Source of the DNA: Streptomyces noursei
GTDB taxonomy: Bacteria; Actinomycetota; Actinomycetes; Streptomycetales; Streptomycetaceae
Length of the DNA: 41,765 nt
Reading direction: 5' to 3'
Assembly: GCF_001646665.1 (NCBI RefSeq)
Contig: NZ_LWBU01000260.1
Span: 1 to 41,765, forward strand
The notes below the pieces were generated by a model, which saw only the letters and a list, made by a program, of their open reading frames with translations, searched no databases and had not been told where the DNA came from. Below are positions 16,118 through 24,466 of this stretch, piece by piece (position 1 is the stretch's first letter; each line of letters starts with the position of its first letter). The position numbers and the translations under genes are program-made.

Positions 16118-17029
16118 TCAGAAGTCGCCGTAGGCGACCTGCCACGTCGGCAGGCCCATCCGGCGCCAGACGGCCACCACGCGGTCGCGGTCGTCGAGGG
16201 AGACCCGTACCGCGAAGCGGTGGCGGACGTGCCGGTCGAACAGCTCGGCCTTCACCACGTCGTCGCGCCGGTGGTCCCCCGCGGCCCGCATCCACAGCTC
16301 GTCGTACGGCACCTCGTGGCGCCGCAGCCACTCCTCGGTCGTCTCCCGGTGCTCCTCGCCCCGTCCGGAGAGCAGCACGACGACGTCGTCGTCGGCGCGC
16401 CGGAAGGAGCGCAGGGCCTGCCGCACCGGGACGTTGAGCAGGTCCTCGCCGCAGCGGGTGAAGTCGTACGGACCGCGGTCCCCCCGCAGCGCGAGGGTGC
16501 CGTCGATGTCGCAGAGGACCGCCGACGGCAGCGACGGGTCGGGGACGTAGGGCTCCACGGGCACCTGGTCGTTGAGCCAGGCACCGGTGAGCCGCCAGCC
16601 GCCCCGGCGGGCCGTCGCGTGCTTCTCCGCGAGCAGCCGGATGATCTCCTCCCCCACCGGCCGGGCCCGCTCGCCGTCGCGCCGTACGCACTCCTCCACC
16701 GGTACGCCGGTGAAGTCGTGCACGACGAACGTGGCCCGTCCCGCGACGGCGGCTTTGAGGCGCCTGGGTATGTGGGGCGTCAGATGGGTGTTGTCGACCA
16801 CCACGTCGAACCCGCCGTCGACGGCCGCGCGGACCGCCGCATCCTGGACGGCGAGCACGGTCTGCTCGTGGGCCCGGGAGTTCCGCTCCCCGGTGGGCAG
16901 GTCCATCATCGTGCGCAGGTCGTCGAGGTTGACCCGGCGCAGCCGGCCCCCCGACTCGGTCTGGAGACGGCGGGCCTCGGTCGTCTTCCCGGAAGCGGGC
17001 AGGCCCGTCATCACGTGCACTACGGGCAC
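16118..17029 (-). CDS. T4 Pnkp-like bifunctional polynucleotide 5'-kinase / 3'-phosphatase
   Basis: This 303-residue enzyme has the T4 Pnkp order. The N-terminal kinase has the P-loop GLPASGKTT (G9-T17), the VNLDDLR segment (33-39) and VVVDNTHL (77-83). The C-terminal acylphosphatase of the HAD type has DIDGTLA (174-180), GRGPYDF-like GDRGPYDF, the LLSGRGEE segment, RRDDVVKAELF, DDRDRVVAVWRRMG, and a C-terminus WQVAYGDF that closely echoes T4 Pnkp's WQVASGDF. The enzyme heals broken RNA by removing 2',3'-cyclic or 3'-phosphate and phosphorylating 5'-OH. GTG 17029 has GAGGAG eight bases upstream and overlaps the RNA ligase gene by 10 nt, so the two are translationally linked and act in sequence. 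Confidence 0.92.
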   Translation of the reverse strand: MPVVHVMTGLPASGKTTEARRLQTESGGRLRRVNLDDLRTMMDLPTGERNSRAHEQTVLAVQDAAVRAAVDGGFDVVVDNTHLTPHIPRRLKAAVAGRATFVVHDFTGVPVEECVRRDGERARPVGEEIIRLLAEKHATARRGGWRLTGAWLNDQVPVEPYVPDPSLPSAVLCDIDGTLALRGDRGPYDFTRCGEDLLNVPVRQALRSFRRADDDVVVLLSGRGEEHRETTEEWLRRHEVPYDELWMRAAGDHRRDDVVKAELFDRHVRHRFAVRVSLDDRDRVVAVWRRMGLPTWQVAYGDF

Positions 17030-18240
17030 TGTCGGTTCTCCTCGTCGTCTCTGAAGGGGTCGGACGCCCGCGGGCGCACCGAACGGTACGTCACGAGCTC
17101 CGTGGGGCGCCCGTCCAGGCGCAGGAACATGGCGGGCCGGACGGCCGCGTCGGGCAGCTCCCGCACGGCGCGCGCGAAGGCGGCACGGTCGCCGGCGAGC
17201 GGAGCGAGGGCCCGGTACGCGTCGTCGATGGCGCGCTCCCGGTCCGCCACCTCCTTCTCGATCCGCGCGGTCACCTCGCGCACCCAGGCGTCGAACTCGT
17301 CCGGCACCTGCTCCAGCAGGGCGTCCAGCGGACGGCCGCCGGACGCGGCGAGTTCCTCCGGCGAGCAGCCCAGCGCCTGCACCAGCTGCGCGGCGGGCAG
17401 GTGCGCGAAGCGCTGGACGCCGTGGCCTCGCCAGACGTCCCGTTCGGTGACGCCGGTCAGCACCTTGTGGAGGCGTACGTACTCCGGGAGTTTGGCCTTC
17501 GCCCGCACCCCGGACGCGAAGCGCAGGACGAAGCCCTCCGCGTCGGTGCCGGTGGCGACCCCGCCGCCGGGCAGCGTGCCGGCCTCCATGAGGGCCAGCA
17601 GCTCGGCGAGCGGCATCGGCGGGCGGACCGTGACCACGGACCCGACGGGCTGCCACGCGGGAGCGGCCTCGGCCAGGGGTATCTCCGTGCCGTCCTTGCC
17701 GAAGGCGGCGAGCAGCACCAGGTCACGGCGGTCGCCGTAGTCGACGACGATGCGGTTCTCGGGGTAGAGGATCTCCGCCAGGTACGTGACGCCCGGGGTG
17801 AGGGCGGTGGTGTCCCTGCCGTCGAGGCGCCGCTGCGCCCAGGTGGCCTGTGTGCTGGTGAACGAGCCCTTGGACGCGACCCGCCACCGGTCCGCGTAGT
17901 GGAAGACCACGGCGAGGCTGCCGTCGACCTTGTCGTACACCTCGAACGGTTCGTCCGGCAGCGCGGGGGCGTACGGCCGGCCGGCCCGGTGTTCCCCGAC
18001 GTTGAAGAACTTGGGCAGGGGCAGCGCGACGACCTCACCGGTGGTGTCGTCGGCGACGAGCCCGCGGCAGCGCGTGGTGACCCGGTTCCAGACGCCCTCG
18101 TACTGGCACGTCCTGGTGTACGTGTAGAGGGACAGCGGCAGTTCGGGGTGCGTCTTGCGGGTGACGTGCCCCGCGTCGAGCGCTGCCGCCAGTTCCCGCG
18201 GCGGCAGCAGCTCGTGGAGAGTCAGGGATGCCTGGCTCAT
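17020..18240 (-). CDS. T4 Rnl1-like RNA ligase
   Basis: This 406-residue protein is a nucleotidyltransferase-type RNA ligase. Motif I is K104-V-D-G-S, with K104 as the AMP acceptor. Upstream are CRGLVAD and LPKFFNVGEH, as in T4 Rnl1. Motif III includes LAEILYPENRIVVDY (from about 154), motif IV EGFVLRF (235-241) and motif V AKAKLPEYVRLHK (247-259). Rnl1-type enzymes reseal RNA, classically tRNA anticodon loops cut by a host nuclease, after Pnkp has healed the ends. The Pnkp-like gene directly follows with a 10-nt overlap. ATG 18240 has GGGAGGAAACC just upstream. I see no anticodon nuclease, toxin or phage gene nearby. Confidence 0.92.
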   Translation of the reverse strand: MSQASLTLHELLPPRELAAALDAGHVTRKTHPELPLSLYTYTRTCQYEGVWNRVTTRCRGLVADDTTGEVVALPLPKFFNVGEHRAGRPYAPALPDEPFEVYDKVDGSLAVVFHYADRWRVASKGSFTSTQATWAQRRLDGRDTTALTPGVTYLAEILYPENRIVVDYGDRRDLVLLAAFGKDGTEIPLAEAAPAWQPVGSVVTVRPPMPLAELLALMEAGTLPGGGVATGTDAEGFVLRFASGVRAKAKLPEYVRLHKVLTGVTERDVWRGHGVQRFAHLPAAQLVQALGCSPEELAASGGRPLDALLEQVPDEFDAWVREVTARIEKEVADRERAIDDAYRALAPLAGDRAAFARAVRELPDAAVRPAMFLRLDGRPTELVTYRSVRPRASDPFRDDEENRQCP

Positions 18241-18312
18241 GGTTTCCTCCCGTTCGAGATGCCGCATTCTCGCTGCCGGGAGGGCGGGGACGACAGTTGT
18301 TTTCGTCCGTGC

Positions 18313-19611
<1,299 letters not shown>

Positions 19612-19709
19612 GACTCTCCCTTCCTGGACACGACGGGCTGTCATGACATGCGCATGACAGTTGGGGGCCCGAGCGGAACCGAGCGGGGCAGGGGTTGGTT
19701 CACTACGTG

Positions 19710-19738
19710 ATTCAAGGAGTGAGCGAAGACCCTGTCAA
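19710..19738 (-). promoter_or_regulatory. Promoter of the GH16 glucanase gene
   Basis: On the minus strand a perfect -35 hexamer TTGACA (19733-19738) is followed by an ideal 17-nt spacer and TTGAAT (19710-19715), which matches the -10 consensus at four of six positions. The expected start point is near 19703, giving a leader of about 90 nt to the ATG at 19611. This is one of the best sigma-70-like promoters in the window. Confidence 0.65.
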
Positions 19739-19743
19739 GGGTT

Positions 19744-19755
19744 TGGTCCAGACCG
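19744..19755. promoter_or_regulatory. Candidate DasR-responsive element (dre)
   Basis: TGGTCCAGACCG matches the core of the DasR operator (GGTCTAGACC) with one change, and resembles the TGGTCCAGACC repeats known from streptomycete chitinase promoters. It lies just upstream of the -35 box of the GH16 promoter, so binding there could repress or modulate the glucanase in response to amino-sugar phosphates. Only one copy is seen. Confidence 0.5.
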
Positions 19756-19874
19756 CGCGGCCGGGCAGGGAACGGGAATCGGCCCGGGAGGGCGCGGGCC
19801 CGGCCGGGCCGGCGGCGGGGAGTCACCGGGACGGCGAACAGCCGGGCGGCAACGGGGATCAGCGCCGTCCGCAC

Positions 19875-20675
19875 CTACGACCGGCCGCGCGGCCCGCCCC
19901 GCTTCCCGCCCTTGCCGGCGCCCTTGCCACCGCTCTTGGGAGCGCCCTTGGCGGCGCCCGAGCCGCCGCCGCGCGAGCCCTTGCCGGCCGGCTTGCCCGC
20001 CGCGGGCTTCCGCCGGGCGGCACCGCTCCTGTCCTGGCTCCCGCCCGCGGTCCGGGCCGGGGCCTGCGGGCCGCGCGTGCTGTTCACCGTCCGCCCCCGG
20101 ACGATCCCGATGAAGTGCTCCACCAGGTCGGTGGTCGCGTCCTCCGGCCACGACAGGGCCACGCGCGACTGCGGGGCGTCCGTCACCGTCCGGTAGGTGA
20201 GGTCCTTGCGATGGTGCAGGCGGGCCAGCGACTGGGGGACGACCAGCAGCCCGATGCCCGCCGCCACCAGCTCGACGGCGTCCGCGGTCGTGGCGGGACG
20301 CTCCTTCGCGGGCACACCCGGCGGGCGCTCCCAGCCCAGGGTGTCGTCGAGCGGATGCAGGACCACGTCGTCGGCCAGGTCCTCGGCGGACACCTCCTCC
20401 GCCGCGGCCACCAGGTGGTCCTTGGGGACCACGACCACCGTCGTCTCGGTATACAAGGGGATGGCGCTGAGGTCGGTCCGGTCGATCGGCAACCGCACGA
20501 ACCCCGCGTCGGCCCCGCCCGCCCGCAGCGTGCCGGCCGCTTCCGCGGCGGACACCTGCACGAGGGTCAGCGGGACGTCGGGCAGCCGCTCGTTCCAGAT
20601 CCGCACCCACTTGGTCGGCGTCACACCCGGGACGTAGGCGAGCCGGAACGCGGGGGATACATCCGAGCCTGTCAC
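19875..20675 (-). CDS. LysR-type effector-binding domain lacking the HTH, with histone-like basic tail
   Basis: This 266-residue protein begins directly in a LysR substrate-binding fold (about residues 10-195; FRLAYVPGVTPTKW, DAGFVRLPID, VVVVPKDHL, AAGIGLLVVPQSLARL). There is no N-terminal winged helix, and none is encoded in frame upstream. The tail (196-266) is extremely rich in Lys, Gly, Ala and Arg with KPAGKGSRGGG-like repeats, as in bacterial H1-like proteins, and should bind nucleic acid without sequence specificity. GTG 20675 was chosen; TAACCT lies about nine bases upstream, so the message may be leaderless. It is divergent from the DUF5997 gene with an 81-nt gap holding two direct repeats. 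DUF5997 may supply the missing specific DNA-binding function. Confidence 0.82.
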   Translation of the reverse strand: MTGSDVSPAFRLAYVPGVTPTKWVRIWNERLPDVPLTLVQVSAAEAAGTLRAGGADAGFVRLPIDRTDLSAIPLYTETTVVVVPKDHLVAAAEEVSAEDLADDVVLHPLDDTLGWERPPGVPAKERPATTADAVELVAAGIGLLVVPQSLARLHHRKDLTYRTVTDAPQSRVALSWPEDATTDLVEHFIGIVRGRTVNSTRGPQAPARTAGGSQDRSGAARRKPAAGKPAGKGSRGGGSGAAKGAPKSGGKGAGKGGKRGGPRGRS

Positions 20676-20697
20676 CCCGCCAGGTTACCGGTCGTGA

Positions 20698-20740
20698 TCG
20701 GAGGCCGTGCACACGCGGTGGTCGGAGGTCGCGCACACGC
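20698..20740. repeat. Two 19-nt direct repeats between the LysR-like and DUF5997 genes
   Basis: TCGGAGGCCGTGCACACGC (20698-20716) and TCGGAGGTCGCGCACACGC (20722-20740) match at 17 of 19 positions and start 24 nt apart, just over two helical turns. They occupy most of the 81-nt divergent region. The second copy overlaps the expected -35 zone of the DUF5997 gene, whose -10 (TACCCT, 20745-20750) is six bases before its ATG. A regulatory protein binding as a tandem dimer is the simplest reading. Confidence 0.6.
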
Positions 20741-20756
20741 TCGATACCCTTGACGC

Positions 20757-21161
20757 ATGAAGTCGCACCAGACCACCCAGACCATGAAGCCCGCCACGGC
20801 GGCGAAGAAGCTGGGTGTGTACCTCGAGGCCACCCCCGCCGAGTTCCAGGAGGGCGTCGTCTCCCGCGCCGAGCTCGCCGCGCTCCAGGCCGACCCGCCC
20901 GAGTGGCTGCGGGAGCTGCGCCGCGACGGCCCGCACCCCCGGCCCGTCGTCGCGGCCAAGCTCGGCGTCTCCATCTCCGGTCTCGCGCGCGGCGGCGTCA
21001 CCGACCCCCTCACCACCGAGCAGATCGAGGCGCTGAAGGCCGAGAGCCCCGAGTGGCTGGTGCACGAGCGCACGGTCCAGGCCGAGGTCCGCAAGGAAGC
21101 GGTGCGGATCAAGGAGAAGCAGGCGGAGCGCGCCGCGCAGACGCAGTCGCCCCGCGACTGA
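20757..21161 (+). CDS. DUF5997 family protein, possible DNA-binding partner of the LysR-like protein
   Basis: This 134-residue soluble, charged protein matches DUF5997. Residues about 16-50 (AKKLGVYLEATPAEFQEGVVSRAELAAL) and the middle (PVVAAKLGVSISGLARGGV) each look like helix-turn-helix-sized units; the second reads like a short recognition motif. The C-terminus is a long charged helix (VQAEVRKEAVRIKEKQAERAAQ). Its function is not known. There is no ribosome site upstream of ATG 20757, and TACCCT six bases before it suggests a leaderless transcript. The gene faces away from the truncated LysR-like gene, and the pairing suggests the two form one regulatory unit; this is inference. Confidence 0.78.
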   Translation: MKSHQTTQTMKPATAAKKLGVYLEATPAEFQEGVVSRAELAALQADPPEWLRELRRDGPHPRPVVAAKLGVSISGLARGGVTDPLTTEQIEALKAESPEWLVHERTVQAEVRKEAVRIKEKQAERAAQTQSPRD

Positions 21162-21269
21162 CCCCCGCCGGGCGGGGCGCCCGGACGGCCGCCCGGCGCG
21201 CGCGTCCCGGCCGCCGGGCCTACGTTGGAGACGTGCAGGCGTCCCGTCCCGGCGGTGAGGTGGGCCGAC

Positions 21270-21755
21270 ATGCGTGCCTACGATCTGGCTGAGCCCTATC
21301 CGTACGTCACGACCGACGACAACGCCCTCGACGCGGCGCGGCTGCTGGCCGAGAACTCCCTGCCGGCCCTGCTGGTGCTCGACGCGGACGGCCTGCCGCA
21401 CGCCATCGTGCCCGGCTCCCAGCTCCTGCGGCAGCTGCTCCCCTCGTACGCGATCGACGACCCGCTGCTGGCGTCCTCCGTCGGCGACCGGATCGACACG
21501 GAGATCGGCGAGCGGCTGGCCAGCCTCACGGTCGCCGAATGGGTGCCGCGGCGGCTCTTCCCACCCCCGTACGCCGGGCCGGACGCCACGCCCATGGAGG
21601 TGGCGGCGCTGATGGCCCGCACCCACAGTCCGCTGGTCGCGGTGGTCGAGCGCGACGGCGGCGGCCGGGTCCAGCTCCTGGGCACGGTGACCGCCGCCCG
21701 GCTGGTCCGGTACTTCCTGGTACGGCTCGGGCAGCCGGGCACCACGGAGGGGTGA
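21270..21755 (+). CDS. CBS-domain protein
   Basis: This 161-residue protein contains a pair of CBS motifs. The first is at PYPYVTTDDNALDAARLLAE...LPALLVLDADGLPHAIV and the second at DATPMEVAALMARTHSPLVAVVE...LLGTVTAARLV, separated by SSVGDRIDTEIGERLASLTVAEW. CBS pairs bind adenine nucleotides and regulate a partner. In other streptomycetes a similar protein can precede an ArsB/NhaD-type permease, but here the next gene is an unrelated prenyltransferase on the other strand, so the partner is missing or elsewhere. ATG 21270 follows GAGGTGG at about eight bases. Confidence 0.82.
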   Translation: MRAYDLAEPYPYVTTDDNALDAARLLAENSLPALLVLDADGLPHAIVPGSQLLRQLLPSYAIDDPLLASSVGDRIDTEIGERLASLTVAEWVPRRLFPPPYAGPDATPMEVAALMARTHSPLVAVVERDGGGRVQLLGTVTAARLVRYFLVRLGQPGTTEG

Positions 21756-21794
21756 GCGTCCCACCGGCACGCCCGCGCACCCGCGCCGGCACCA

Positions 21795-21857
21795 CGCGGA
21801 CCACCCGCACCGCTCACACCGCGCGGACCACCCGCACCGCCCGCACCGCCCGCACCG
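21795..21857. repeat. Short GC-rich tandem repeat between convergent genes
   Basis: A 19-nt unit, CGCGGACCACCCGCACCGC, occurs at 21795 and 21822, followed by three copies of CCCGCACCG. The block fills the gap between the convergent CBS and UbiA genes. It looks like simple-sequence expansion; a role in termination is possible but no clear hairpin is seen. Confidence 0.6.
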
Positions 21858-21860
21858 GTG

Positions 21861-22715
21861 TCAGGTGATCGCCGCGCCCCGCGCCACCAGCAGCGCCACG
21901 TCGATGCCCGCCACCACCACGGCCGCCACGAACGGCACCCGGGGCCGGCCGCGCCCGACGAGGGCACCCGCCACGGCCACCGCCACCGCCGCTCCTGCCG
22001 CGCCGGCCGCACCGGGGCCGCCCGGCCGCGGCCCGGCGAAGGCCAGCAGCAGGGAGGCGAGCACCAGGGGTACCGGCAGCAGCCGGCGCACCCGCGCCGG
22101 GCCGAGCCGCTGCGGCCACCCGCGCACGCCCGTGACGAGGTCGTGGCCGATGTCCGGCAGCACGTTGCCCAGGTGCGCGCCGACCCCCAGCAGCATCCCG
22201 GCGGCGACGACCCACCAGGCCGGCCACGGGCCGCCCGGAAGGCTCAGCGTGACCAAGGCGGGCAGGGCGGCGAACCCGGCCGCGTACGGCAGCCATGACC
22301 ACGCCGTCGCCTTCAGGCCCAGGTCGTAGGCCCACGCGGCGGCCACACCGGCGAGGTGGACGCCGCCCGCGAGCGCGCCGCAGGCGAGGGAGAGCGGTAC
22401 GGCGAGCACCAGCGCCACCACGGCCGCGCAGCGCACGGTGCCCGCCCCGACGGCTCCGGACACCACCGGCTTCCCGTGCCGTCCCGCGGCCCGGTCCCGT
22501 CCGGCGTCCACGGCGTCGTTGCACCAGCCGACCGACAGCTGACCCGCCAGCACCGCGGCGGCGACCGCGAGACAGCCCCGCCCGTCGTGCCCGGCGGCCG
22601 CCGCCAGCACCGTCACCAGCACGGTGACGGCCGCGGCGGGACCCGGGTGACAGGCCGTCAGCAGGCCGGTGACGGCACCGCCGCGTACCGGAACGGGCTG
22701 TTCGGTGGCGTTCAC
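21861..22715 (-). CDS. UbiA-family membrane prenyltransferase
   Basis: The protein has 284 residues from GTG 22715, with eight or so transmembrane helices. The first Asp-rich motif is N66-D67-x-x-D70-x-x-x-D74 in WCNDAVDAGRD, followed by RHGKPVVSG. The second is DIGHDLVTGVRGWPQRLG near residues 187-204. UbiA enzymes join a polyprenyl diphosphate to an aromatic or other acceptor. The gene is divergent from a type III PKS operon with a 104-nt gap, so the phenolic lipid made there is a natural candidate acceptor. That is inference; other UbiA members make menaquinone or heme. An upstream GTG at 22784 would extend the protein by 23 residues and is less likely. Confidence 0.85.
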   Translation of the reverse strand: MNATEQPVPVRGGAVTGLLTACHPGPAAAVTVLVTVLAAAAGHDGRGCLAVAAAVLAGQLSVGWCNDAVDAGRDRAAGRHGKPVVSGAVGAGTVRCAAVVALVLAVPLSLACGALAGGVHLAGVAAAWAYDLGLKATAWSWLPYAAGFAALPALVTLSLPGGPWPAWWVVAAGMLLGVGAHLGNVLPDIGHDLVTGVRGWPQRLGPARVRRLLPVPLVLASLLLAFAGPRPGGPGAAGAAGAAVAVAVAGALVGRGRPRVPFVAAVVVAGIDVALLVARGAAIT

Positions 22716-22819
22716 GGGCCGAGCGTAGGCCGCGAGGGCGCCCAACGGGCGAACGTGCGGTACGACGACACGGCACCAGGGCACACATGGGTGACCGATG
22801 CCCCCGTCCTGGAGCGCCG

Positions 22820-23887
22820 ATGACCCGGATCGCAGCCGTCCACGGAGTCCTGCCGCCGCACCGGCACACCCAGCGGGACCTCGCCGACATGGCGGCCCGG
22901 CACTGCCTCCCCGCCGGGGCCGACCGGCGCGCCCTGGACCGCCTGCACGACGGCACGGGGGTGCGCACCCGCCACACCGCGCTTCCGCTGGACCGGTACG
23001 GGGACCTGGACGGCTTCGGCGCGGCCAACGACGCGTTCATCGCCGGCGCGGTGGAGCTGGGTGCCGAAGCGCTCGACGGGGCGCTGCGCGCGGCGGGCCT
23101 GTCGCCGCGCGACGTGGACCTGCTGGTGTTCACCTCGGTGACCGGCATCGCGGCGCCGTCCGTGGACGCCCTGCTCGCCGGGCGCCTCGGGCTGCGGCCG
23201 GACGTCAGGCGGCTGCCGCTGTTCGGGCTCGGGTGCGTGGCCGGCGCGGCGGGGCTCTCGCGCCTGCACGACTACCTGCTCGGCCGGCCGGACGACGTCG
23301 CCGTGCTGCTCTCCGTGGAGCTGTGCTCGCTGACCCTCCAGCGGGGTGACGTGCCACCGGCCCAGCTGGTCGCGACCGCGCTGTTCGGCGACGGCGCCGC
23401 GGCCGTCGTCGCGTGCGGTGCGCGGCGCCGTCCGGCGGCGGGGGCCGGGGGCGGCCCCACCGTGGTGGACGGCCGCAGCCGGCTCTATCCGGGCACCGAG
23501 CGGATGCTGGGCTGGGACGTCACCGGTTCGGGCTTCCGCGTCGTCCTCGACCCCGCCGTGCCGGACCTGGTGCGCAAGAACCTCGCCGCCGACGTCGACG
23601 CCTTCCTGGCCGACCACGGCCTCGACCGCCGCGACGTGACCGCGTGGGTGAGCCACGCCGGCGGCCCGAAGGTCCTGGAGGCGGTGGCGGAGGCGCTCGA
23701 CCTGCCGGACGGCGCCCTCGACGTGAGCAGGCGCTCGCTGGCGGAGGTCGGCAACCTGTCGTCGGCCTCCGTGCTCCACGTCCTGCGCGACACCCTGGCC
23801 GTGGCGCCGCCACCGCCGGGCACCCCGGGGGTGCTGCTCGCGATGGGGCCGGGCTTCTGCACCGAACTGGTCCTGCTGCGCTGGTAG
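22820..23887 (+). CDS. srsA: Type III polyketide synthase, SrsA-like (alkylresorcinol synthase type)
   Basis: The protein has 355 residues with the full chalcone-synthase triad: C139 in LFGLGCVAGAAG, H279 in WVSHAGGP and N312 in EVGNLSSASV. The C-terminal GPGF-loop is present as LAMGPGFCTELV. The gene order PKS, ICMT-like methyltransferase and FAD hydroxylase is that of srsABC of S. griseus, where SrsA makes alkylresorcinols and alkylpyrones from long acyl starters. The product is therefore probably a phenolic lipid for the membrane. ATG 22820 has GGAG five bases upstream (22811-22814). The exact starter and chain length cannot be told from the sequence. Confidence 0.92.
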   Translation: MTRIAAVHGVLPPHRHTQRDLADMAARHCLPAGADRRALDRLHDGTGVRTRHTALPLDRYGDLDGFGAANDAFIAGAVELGAEALDGALRAAGLSPRDVDLLVFTSVTGIAAPSVDALLAGRLGLRPDVRRLPLFGLGCVAGAAGLSRLHDYLLGRPDDVAVLLSVELCSLTLQRGDVPPAQLVATALFGDGAAAVVACGARRRPAAGAGGGPTVVDGRSRLYPGTERMLGWDVTGSGFRVVLDPAVPDLVRKNLAADVDAFLADHGLDRRDVTAWVSHAGGPKVLEAVAEALDLPDGALDVSRRSLAEVGNLSSASVLHVLRDTLAVAPPPPGTPGVLLAMGPGFCTELVLLRW

Positions 23888-23902
23888 ATACGGGAGAGTC
23901 AC

Positions 23903-24466
23903 GTGGTCTGGTACGCCCTGCTGGTGCTGCTCGTCGGTGCGGAGCGGCTCGCCGAGCTCGTCGTCGCGCGCCGCCATACGCGCTGGAGTCTGGCCCGGGG
24001 CGGGGTGGAGTACGGGCGGGGTCACTATCCGGTGATGGTGGTGCTCCACACCGGCCTCCTCGCCGGGTGCCTGCTCGAAGTGCCGGCGCTGGAGCGGCCG
24101 TTCGTCCCCGCGCTCGGCTGGAGCATGCTGGCCCTGGCGGTCGCCGCCCAGGCGCTGCGCTGGTGGTGCGTGGCGACGCTGGGGCCGCGCTGGAACACCC
24201 GGGTGCTGGTGGTGCCGGGGCTGCCCCTGGTGTCCGGCGGCCCCTACCGGTGGCTGCGGCACCCGAACTACGTGGCGGTGGTGGTCGAGGGGGTCGCCCT
24301 GCCGCTGGTGCACGGCGCCTGGCTGACGGCCGTGCTGTTCACGGTGGCCGACGCGGCGCTGCTCGTGGTGCGGATCCGCTGCGAGGACGCGGCGCTGGGC
24401 GCGGCCGGGGGCACCGGGGCGCGGCCCGTGCCCGCCGGTGCCGGGGGCGGGGGCGGGGCGCGGTGA
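23903..24466 (+). CDS. srsB: SrsB-like isoprenylcysteine-methyltransferase-family membrane methyltransferase
   Basis: This 187-residue integral membrane protein has four or five hydrophobic helices. The ICMT-family active site is GPYRWLRHPNYVAVVVEG near residues 112-129, with LPLVHGAW just after it. It should use S-adenosylmethionine. In the srs operon the homologous enzyme O-methylates the resorcinol ring. The last 30 residues are Ala/Gly-rich and low complexity. It follows the PKS by 15 nt and overlaps the oxidase gene by 4 nt (GTGA). GTG 23903 has GGGAGAG upstream. Confidence 0.88.
   Translation: MVWYALLVLLVGAERLAELVVARRHTRWSLARGGVEYGRGHYPVMVVLHTGLLAGCLLEVPALERPFVPALGWSMLALAVAAQALRWWCVATLGPRWNTRVLVVPGLPLVSGGPYRWLRHPNYVAVVVEGVALPLVHGAWLTAVLFTVADAALLVVRIRCEDAALGAAGGTGARPVPAGAGGGGGAR

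Noticed and set aside
21756..21860. Small gene between the CBS and UbiA genes
   Set aside because: The stretch is short tandem GC repeat with no start, ribosome site or plausible protein.
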